Origin: Niebla homalea | Taxonomy: Eukaryota; Ascomycota; Lecanoromycetes; Lecanorales; Ramalinaceae | NCBI GenBank assembly: GCA_019925105.1 | Contig: JAHGAU010000002.1 | Location: 1,302,001-1,366,000 of the forward strand | Direction of reading: 5' to 3' | Length of the DNA stretch: 64,000 nt | Part shown: one piece after another, positions 54,540-64,000 of the stretch | Layout: each line of letters begins with the position of its first letter | How positions within the stretch are numbered: position 1 is the stretch's first letter | Notes under the pieces: model-generated | The model's database searches: none | The model's input: only the letters and a program-made list of their open reading frames with translations | Told to the model about the DNA's origin: nothing | Position numbers and translations under genes: made by a program

Positions 54540-57500
54540 TAAACTTAACCGGAATAAAGAATACTTTAATTAATAAGGCTTTATATTATTTATTACCTTA
54601 AAGTATGTAATAATCCCGTATAAAGTATGGTATTTAAACCTTATTATTTATTAATATTATTATATATAAAGTACCCTTTTTCCCTTTATACTTAAAGACC
54701 TAAGGAAGAAAGATCGTCTTAATTTAATTAATAAAGATTAAGTTAAAAATAGGGATTATTTATTATTATAAACGTTAAAATTATATAATAGTTTCAGTTT
54801 AAAAGCGTTTAAGGAACCTTTAATCGATTTATTAAATATTATTATCTTTAAATTAAATATAAACGTTAAGAATTAGATACTATCGTTTAACGTAAATTAC
54901 TTTTTACCCTTAAATAATAAGTCTTTAAAGTATTAAACGTCGTTAAACTTAAACTTATATATTATTAATAATTATAATATAATTAATATCTTATTAATAT
55001 TATCTTTTATATATTTTATTAATGATAACGATTAAGAAAGATTTTATTATAAAGGGGTTTCTTTTAAGCTTAATCCCTTTATTAATAAATTAACGGCAGT
55101 AGATATTATAAAGTTAATAAATAAAAAACTAGATAATAATTAATAATTTTTAAAAGTTAAAGGAAAAAAATACCCTTAAGATATATATAGCCTTAAAGAA
55201 CCGTTACGGTATTAATATTAAGTATTTAATTAATATTATAAAAAGCCCGGATATAATCTAAAAATGACTTAAGGATTAATATAAGTTATAAAAATCCGGG
55301 TTATATATAAAGCTTATATAGGAGTTTATAAATTTATAAAAAACCTTAAATATAATAATTAATAAATATAATAGTCGTTATTAAAAAATCTATATTGAAA
55401 TTAAAGCGATTAATAGTTTTTTAATTATCCCGGATTACTTTATTATTTAAATATTCTTAAATGAATTAAAAGAATTATAATAAATATAATATTCGGTACT
55501 TATTTAAACGGTAATATAATAAAGCCCGGATACTTTTAAATTTTATAATATTATATAAAGGGTTTATAATAAAAAAGCTCGGGCGGTTATTTAATAATTA
55601 AACGTTTTAATATAAACTTATAAGGATATATTAAAGGGTTATAATAAAAAAACCTTTAATAAAACCCGGGAAAACCTTATTTATTAATATTATATTTAAA
55701 AAAAACGTAATAATAAATATATTAAGGATAAATATTAAGACCTTTATTTTAAAAAGAAGTTTATAAAGTTTTATATTAAGAAGCCTAAGATTATTAAGGA
55801 GATTATTATATTTATAAACCTTTTAATAATTAACTTTTATTTATTAATATATTTATAATAATTAATAACGATAATATCGGTTACCTTAATAAAGTTATAA
55901 AAGTTAATAATCCTTAATAATAATTATAATTAATATATTTTTTATAAAAAGAAATTTTTTTAAAAAAAATTAAAACCTTATTAATCTTTATCTTTAAGGC
56001 TTAGGTTAATAAAAACGAATTATATAAAGGATATAAATACTACTTATATAATATATAGGGTAAATAATAAGCCCGTTAAAATAAAATTTACGGATATAAT
56101 ATACTTTCCGGTGAACTTAATTAATTTTATATTTAAGACGTAACTTTTAGACTATAAAGCTTAACTTAATATAACGTAAACGGTCCGGACGGTAATATAT
56201 AATTAGAAAAAGTTTATTTATAGTAAATAAAACGGCTTATTTATAATCGATTTATAAAAATTTACTTTTATTATAATAACGTTTAACGTATTTTTAACTA
56301 TATTTATTTAATATATACGTATAAGTTACTTTAAAGCTCAGAAATTATTTTAATTAATAAACGTATTAATTAAAATGGATTTTAAACGTAAAAACCGTAA
56401 TAATAATAAAACCAAAAACGCTTATTATATATATTATATTATCGGACGGTTATATTCTTAATTATATAAGGGATATTTTAAATCTATAAAAAACTTATTA
56501 AAGCTTATTTATACGGATTTTTTAAGGATAATTAATCCTTAAAAATATAATAAAATAAGGTATTATATAACCTTCCGTAATAATAAGATTATAATATTAA
56601 AAGTTTATCCGTTAATATATAAATCGGACGTAATTTAATAATTTAAAGAGTTTAAAGTTAAATATAAATAACTTTTGGATTAAAAGATTAAACGCCTTTA
56701 AGCTAATAACGGGGATAAATATACGTTTACGGTTTTCTTAAATTATTTAAAATAATATAAGATTATCTTTAAAATAATAATATATAAAAGCTTTAAATAG
56801 AATTTAATTAATAAAAAAATTAATTAAGAAATTAATAAAAAAATTAAGGCTATATAAATAATAAAAAATATACTTAAAAACTTTTAACCAAAATTAATTA
56901 AAACGGTAAATTATATAATTATACGGATATTATATATATAACTTAAAAGAATAATATTATATTAAATTTAATATAATAAGAAATTAAATATATTTTATAT
57001 ATAGACCTTAAGGTTAATTATATACGTAAGAATTATAGGTTATTAAGTTAAACTTAATAATAAGTTAAAACCGTATATTTTAATAAATTTTAATAAAAAG
57101 ATCAATAAATACTTTAAGGTAATTAATTTACGGGTAAAACGGTTTAATTTTATAATAAAGAATATATACGACGTATATATTAAAGAAAAACGGATAATAC
57201 CGTTAAATAACTTGGATTATAAAGAATTTATTAATTAAATTTAAAAGCTTAAAAAGGTAAAAAAACCTTAATAGGACCTTAATTTAAGGGAGAAGTTTAA
57301 AAATTATAATTTAATTAAAACAAATATTATTAATATAAACTTTATTTTTATTAAATAACTTATATATCCGATTATAGTCTTTACTTAATAAATAATTTTA
57401 CCGGACTTTTTAAGCTTAACGGTTAAAAATTTAAAGATTAATTATAATTAAAAATAAAAATAATAAATTAAAAACTTAATTAAAAATACTTTTAACTTTA

Positions 57501-59007
57501 TATTTCCGGATAAACCGCGTAATATATTATTAAATTTATTCTTTTTCTTAGTTTTATTAATTTATAATAAGGATAAATTATTATGCCCTTTAATTTTAAT
57601 ATTCCTTAAAATAACCCCGGAACTTATTAAATTTAAAATCTATAAAGAAGCTATAATAAATAAATATACCCGGATAAACTAAGAATTAACGGAAGGTAAT
57701 AAATATAATTCCCTTAAAGAAAATAATATTTAAATTTTAATTATATAAAGTTAAATCCTTATTAATATAACGATATTATAAAAACGGTAAATTTATACCC
57801 TTAAACGTGGAATTAATAATAATATAATTTATTATAAAACCCAATAAGTAATATATAATTTTAAATAATATAAGGGTATTAATTATAATAAGACGTTTAC
57901 CTTAATAATAAAACTTATAAGCTATAAGGTTCTCTTTATTTTTATAGTGGTTAATAATTAAGATTTAAAGTAAATAAACGTTAAAATAGCGTTCCTTTAC
58001 GGTTTTATTAAAAAAAAATATACGTAAAATAATTAAAAAAATAAGAAAAGACCGGTAAAAACGGTAAAAAGCTTTATTATAAGCTTAAAAAGGGTTTATA
58101 TAGATTAAAGTAATTATTACGGCTATAATATAATCGTTTCTAAGAGTTTATAATTATATAGGGTTTTAAATTTATTTATACGGATTATTACGTATTCCTT
58201 TACCTTAAAACCGGTACGATTATAATTATATATATAAATAACGTTTTAATAATTAATCCGTTTAAGTAAGGGATTTAAGACTTAAAGGCTATACTTAATT
58301 AGGAATTCCGTATATTTAATTTAGGTTTAATAAGTTATTATTTAAATATTATTATTACGTAGGACTAATAAAATTAAATAATCTATTTTAATTAAAAAGT
58401 TTATATTAAAAAGGTAATATAAGATTATAATTAATAAGAAGCTTACTTAATATATATATTTATATAAATCGATTTTAAGCCAGAACCGTTATTTAAAAGC
58501 TATTAAATAAAATTAAAGTTTAAATAATAATATTAATTAACCGTAAGTTTATTAATATATATTATATTTATAATACAACCGGACATAATTTATACGGTAA
58601 TAATTATTAATTAATATTCCGTAAATCCGTTTTATTAATATTAATTATATATAAAATAAATTATATATTATTTACGGATTATTATATATTTTTAATTAAT
58701 ATATAAAGGCAAATTTAAAGCTTTTAATAAATATATTAACTCCGATTTTACGGCCGACTTTACCTATAGGTTAACTTTAAGTTATTTCTTTAACGTAAGG
58801 AATATATTAATTTATTAATCCTTAAAAAGGCAACCGATTATAACGTTATTTACCTATAAAGTTAAGTATATAAGATAAACGTAAGTTATTAAGGAAGTTA
58901 TTTAACTCAAAGACCTATTAAAATAAATATAACCCGATAAATCTGGATATATATTTATTATTACGATTTATAATAATAATTAAAAGGCTATCGTACTGGC
59001 TAAAAAC
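54540..59007 (+). pseudogene. D gag-pol polyprotein relic
   Basis: Collinear with A through gag, protease, integrase (about 56350-57400) and RT (about 57690-58400). The RT active-site box reads YINN near 58227. The homology ends in the RNase H region at the E insertion. Stops are dense in all frames. Confidence 0.88.
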
Positions 59008-59169
59008 TGTTGAAGTTGAGAGGTGTAAGTTGCTTGATTATTATTATGTATAAAGTGAGACTATGTGGAAGGCTATATGCCGCTATCCTACCTAGGTTTA
59101 GCACGTCCGCCTTATTTAATCTGATCCGCGTTACGTAATTTTTTAAGTAATAATCCTATATATTTAATA
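59008..59169 (-). repeat. E 3' LTR (left)
   Basis: 162 bp, from TGTTGAAGTTG to TTTAATA. The outer (left) 100 bp are nearly clean, and the inner 50 bp are mutated compared with the solo LTR at 4767-4928. Confidence 0.95.
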
Positions 59170-59399
59170 CTCCTTTTTAAACTTTATATATAACCTGTAA
59201 ATTTTACTTATTAAATAGCTTTTTTATAGCCTTAACGTTATATCCTTTTATATAAGAGTTTAATTACCGTATTTATTAAATAGCTTCCCTGGTTATTAAA
59301 TGGCTAGCTCCCCTGGTTATTAAGTAATTAGCTTCCTTATATGGTTATTATTTACTTATTACTTATTACCCGGCTTATTATCAGGTCCGCCGTTAATAA

Positions 59400-62300
59400 A
59401 TATACGGTCCTTAAACTATTAATATAATAACTCCTTAAGGTTTAACGCCCGTTTAAACTATATAAAAATCTTAATAAATAAGGCCTTTATTAACCCGTTA
59501 ATTATTTACTCCGTAATATAGATATATTTAAGATTAACGGTATTAACCTTAAGTTATTCCCGTAGCCAATATAATTGGATACTTATATACTTAATCCTTA
59601 CGTAATATACCGGGTTTTTAATTAATATAATAACCTTTTAATTATTATTATAAATCGTAATAATAAATATATATCCAGATTTATCGGGTTATATTTATTT
59701 TAATAAATCCTTTAACCAGATAACTTCTTTAATAACCTACGTTTATCCTGTATATTCGGCTTTATAGGTAAATAATGCTATAATTGGTTGCCTTTTTAAA
59801 AATTAATAAATCAGTATATTCTTTACGTTAAAGAGGTAACTTAAAGTTAATTTACAGGTAAAGTCGGCCGTAAAATTAAAATCAATATATTTATTAAGAG
59901 CTTTAAGTTTACTTTTATATATTAATTAAAAGTATATAATAGTTTATAAATAACGTATAATTTACCTTATATATAGCTAGTATTGGTAAAACGGATTTAC
60001 GGAATACCGGTTAATAATTATTACCGTATAGGCTATATCCGGTTATATATTAAGTATAATATATATTAATAAGCTTACGGCCGACTAATATTATTATTTA
60101 AACTCCGGCTTTATTTAATAACCCTTAAATAACGGTTCCGGCTTAAAATTAATTCATATAAATATATACATCGGGTAAACTTCTTATTAACCGTAATTTT
60201 ATATTACCCTCTTAATATAAGCTTCCTGGTTAAAACGGATCATTCGGTTTTATTAATTTTAAATAATAATAATATTTAAGTAATAACTTATTAAACCTAG
60301 GTTAAATATATGGAATTCCTGGTTAAGTATAACCTTTAAGTCCTTAATCCTTTATTTAAATAAATTAATTATTAAGACGTTATTTATATATATAACCATA
60401 ATCGTACCGGTTTTAGGGTAAAAGAATATATAATAATCCGTATGGATAAATTTAAAACCCTATATATTTATAAACTCCTAGAAACGATTATATTATAGCT
60501 ATAATAATTATTTTAATCTATATAGGCCCTTTTTAAGCTTATAATAAAGCTTTTTACCGTCCTTACCGGTCTTTTTTTATCCTTTTAATTATTTTATATA
60601 TATTTCTTCTTTAATAAGACCGTAAAGGAATATTATTTTAATGTTTATTTACTTTAAATCCCAGTTATTAACCGTTATAAAAATAAAGAAAACCTTATAA
60701 TTTATAAGTTTTATTATTAAGGTAAACGTTTTATTATAATTAATACTTTTACGTTATTTAAAGTTACGTATTATTTACCGGGCCTTATAATAAATTATAT
60801 TGCTATTAACTTTACGTTTAAGGGTATAAATTTATTATCCTTATAATATTATTATATCGGTAAGGATTTAACTTTATATAATTAAGACTTAAATATCGTT
60901 TTCTTTAAAGGAACCGTATTTATTACTTTCCGTTCACTTTTAATTTATCCAGGTATACTTATTTATTATAATTTCTTTATAGGTTTTAAACTTAATAAAT
61001 TCCGGGATCGTTTTAAAAGATATTAAAATTAAAAAGTATAACGGTTTATCCTTATTATAGGTTAATAAAATTAAAAAAAAAAGAATGGATTTAATAATAT
61101 ATTATACGGTTTATCTGGAAATATAAGGTTAAAATTATTTTTAATTAAATTTTTAATTTATTACCTTTATCCTTAATTATAATTAATCTTTAGATTTTCG
61201 GTTATTAAACTTAAGGGGTCCGATAAAGTTATTTATTAAATAAGGATTATAGCCGAATATATAGGTTATTCGGTAAAAATAGAATTTATATTAATAATAT
61301 CCGTTTTAATTAAATTATAATTCCTGAACTTTTTCTTTAAATTAAGGTTTTATTAAGGCCTTTTTATTTTTTTAAGCTCCTAGATTTGGTTAATAAGCTT
61401 TTTACGATTTAAGTTATTTAATGGTATTATTTATTTTTCCTCGATATATACGTTATATATATTCTTTATTATAAAATTAAACCGTTTTATCCGTAAATTA
61501 ATTACCTTAAAGTATTTATTAATCTTTTTATTAAAATTTATTAAAATATATGGTTCTAACTTATTATTAAGCTTAACCCGGTAATTTATAGTTCTTACGT
61601 ATATAATTAACCTTAAAGTTTATATATAGGATACGTTTAATTTCTTATTATATTAAATTTAATATAATATTATCCCTTTAAGTTATATATATAATATCTA
61701 TATAATTATATAGTTTACCGTTTAGATTAATTTTAATTAAAAACTTTTAAGTATACCTTTTATTACTTATATAATTTTAATTTTCTTATTAATCTTTTAA
61801 TTAATTTTTTTATTAATTAAATTTTATTTAAAACTTTTATATATTATTATTTTAAAGATAATCCTATATTATTTTACGTAATTTAAGAAGGCTTTAAATA
61901 TATACTTACCTTTACCGTTAACTTAAAAACGTTTAATTTTTTAATTTAAGGGTTATTTATATTTAATTTTAAATTCCTTAAACCGTTAAATTACGTCCGA
62001 TTTATATATTAATAAATAGACCTTTAATATTATAATTTTATTATTACGGAAGGTTATATAATATATTATTCCGTTATATTTTTAAGGATTAATTATTTTT
62101 AAAAAATTTATATAAATAAGCTTTAATGGGTTATTTATAGGTTTAAAGTATCCCTTATATAATTAAGAATATAACCGTCCGGTAATATAATATATATAAT
62201 AAGCGTTTTCGGTTTTATTATTATTATAACGTTTATATTTAAGATCCATTTTAATTAATATATTTGTTAATTAAAATAATTTTTAAGCTTTAAAATAGCT

Positions 62301-63960
62301 TATATATATATATTAAGTAAATATAGCCGAAAGTACGTTAAACGCCGTTATAATAAGGATAAGTTCTTATAAATTAATTATAAATAAGCTATTCTATTTA
62401 TTATAAGTAAACTTTTTTTAATTATATATTATTATCCGGATTATTTATATTATATTAAGTTAAGCTTTATAATTTAAAAGTTATATTTTATATATAAAAT
62501 TAATTAAATTCGTTAAAGAGTATATTATATCCGTAAGTTTTACCTTAACGGGTTTATTATTTACCCTATATATTATATAAATAATATTTATATTTTTTAT
62601 ATAAATTATTTTTATTAACCCGGGCCTTAAAGATAAAGATTAATAAAGTTTTAATTTCCCTTAAAAGAATTTTTTCTTATAAAAAATATATTAATTATAA
62701 TTATAATTAAGAATTATTAGCTTTTATAAATTTATTAAGGTAATTAATATTATTATCGTTAATTATTATATATACGTTAATAAATAAAAGTTTATTATTA
62801 AGAAATTTATAAACATAATAATCTCCTTAATAATCTTAAGCTTTTTAATACGGAACTTTATAGGCTTCTTTTCGGGGTAAAGGTCTTAATATTTATCCTT
62901 AATATACTTATTATTATACCTTTTTTAAGTATAACATTAATAAATAGGCTTTTCCCGGGTTTTATTATAGGTTTTTTTATTATAACCTTTTAATATATCC
63001 TTATAAGCTTATATTGAAACGTTTAATTATTAAATAACCGCCTAAGCTTCTTTATTACGGGCCCTTTATATAATATCGTAAAATTTAAAGGTATCCAAGC
63101 CTTATTATATAGCCGTTTAAATAAATATTAAGTACTACGTTTATTATAATTTTTTTAATTTATTTAAGAATATTTAAATAATAAAATAATCCGGGATAAT
63201 TAAAAAATATTAATCACTTTAATTTCAATATAGACTTTTTAATAGCGGCTATTATACTTATTAATTATTATATCCGGGGTCTTTTATAGACTTATAAGCT
63301 CTTAAATAAACTTTATATATAAATTAAACCCTTAAAACTTATATTAATCCTTAAGTTTTTTTAAATTATATCCGGGCTTTTTATAATATTAATTAAATAC
63401 TTAATATTAATACCGTAATAATTCTTTAAGGCTATATATACCTTAAGAGTATCTTTCTCCTTTAACTTTTAAAAATTATTTATTGTTATTTAGTTTTTTA
63501 TTTATTAACTTTACGATATTTACTGCCGTTAATCTATTAATAAAGGGATTAAATTTAAAGGAAACCCCTTTATAATAGAGTCTTTCTTAATCGTTATTTT
63601 TAATAAAGTATATAGAAAATAATATTAATGAGATATTAATTATATTATAATTATTAATAATGTTTAAATTTAATAACGTTTAATATATTAAAGACTTACT
63701 ATTTAAGGGTAAAGGGTAACTTACGTTAAACGATAATATTTAATTCTTAACGTTTATACTTAACTTAAAAATAATAGTATTTAATGGGTTAATTAGGGAT
63801 TCCTTAGACGCTTTTAAGTTAAAGTTATTATATGACTTCGGCGTTTACGGTAATAAATAGTCCTTATTTTTAACTTAATTTTTATTAATTAAATTAAGAT
63901 AATCTTCCTTTTTTAAGTCTTTAAGTATAAAAAGAAAAAGGGTACTTCGTATACGACGAT
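59400..63960 (-). pseudogene. E gag-pol polyprotein relic
   Basis: RNase H and RT lie at about 59400-60560, with the RT active site YINN near 60383-60395. Integrase lies at about 61500-62550, and gag with its knuckle region from about 62860 on. It is collinear with A in reverse. Gln and Trp codons are turned into stops throughout, and none of the domains is open. Confidence 0.87.
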
Positions 63961-64000
63961 ACCACCGAATAATAAGGTTTAAGTATTATACTTTATATAA

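Larger units (their letters stand above)
53538..59007 (+). mobile_element. Copia family 1 element D, 5' nine-tenths
   Basis: Begins with a 162-bp LTR (53538-53699) and stays collinear with element A at an offset of about 17.84 kb. It stops at the point equal to 41165 of A, where element E is inserted. The last about 630 bp and the 3' LTR must lie right of E, outside the window. D is far more RIP-mutated than A, so it is probably older. The pentamer before it is TTAAC, but its partner cannot be seen. Confidence 0.94.
59008..64000 (-). mobile_element. Copia family 1 element E, 3' four-fifths
   Basis: This - strand family 1 element is inserted into D in opposite orientation. Its 3' LTR is 59008-59169. 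Then follow, going right, the tandem repeats, RNase H, RT, integrase and gag, until the window ends in gag or leader (equal to about 36780 of A). From the length of A, about 1.1 kb with the 5' LTR should lie beyond 64000. The left target pentamer is AAAAC (59003-59007). RIP is intermediate between A and D. Confidence 0.94.

Overview
The window is a retrotransposon graveyard from the nuclear genome of a filamentous ascomycete (Pezizomycotina). I found no intact host gene, tRNA or rRNA. The DNA is very AT-rich, and CpA and its complement TpG are almost absent while TpA is everywhere and CpG survives. That is the footprint of repeat-induced point mutation (RIP) on both strands. Coding relics show the matching changes: Gln and Trp codons became stops, Asp became Asn, Glu became Lys, and Cys/His became Tyr. 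The species cannot be named from this sequence.

Left part (1-4933): a LINE 3' end on + abuts a LINE 5' half on -. Next come a Ty1/Copia fragment, a TTGA-repeat tail with an unassigned short element, and a solo Copia LTR that RIP barely touched (target duplication CCTTA). From 4934 to about 7450 is unassigned degenerate DNA with one coding-like relic. From about 7460 a Ty3/Gypsy element (Gypsy I, - strand, integrase plus a chromodomain-like tail) begins.

Middle (9926-29007): Gypsy I is interrupted by Copia family 2. Copy B0 (target duplication GTTAA) has copy B1 inside its own LTR (target duplication CCTTT). After B0 the Gypsy I reverse transcriptase resumes (22326-22759). A third family-2 copy, B3, follows. 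Its two flanks do not match: Gypsy I on the left and a different Gypsy element (Gypsy II) on the right. B3 therefore looks like a recombinant.

Right part (29008-64000): Gypsy II (- strand) runs from the integrase C-terminus back to gag. It is split by Copia family 3 element C (34566-52970, target duplication GGTTT). C is split in turn by Copia family 1 element A (35701-41795, target duplication AACTT) and by a nearly full-length Tad-like LINE (44257-50058). Gypsy II resumes for about 560 bp, then family 1 element D (+) enters. D is broken by family 1 element E (-), which runs off the window.

Family 1 has 162-bp LTRs, family 2 has 135-142 bp and family 3 has 152 bp. All three share a primer-binding site that reads as the complement of the initiator-tRNA-Met anticodon arm. 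RIP is saturated inside elements but fades toward their outer edges, so LTR outer halves and LINE 5' ends stand out as readable islands. I did not find a novel functional system. The value of the window is its resolvable insertion history, the RIP edge gradient, the half-tRNA primer site and the recombinant B3 copy.
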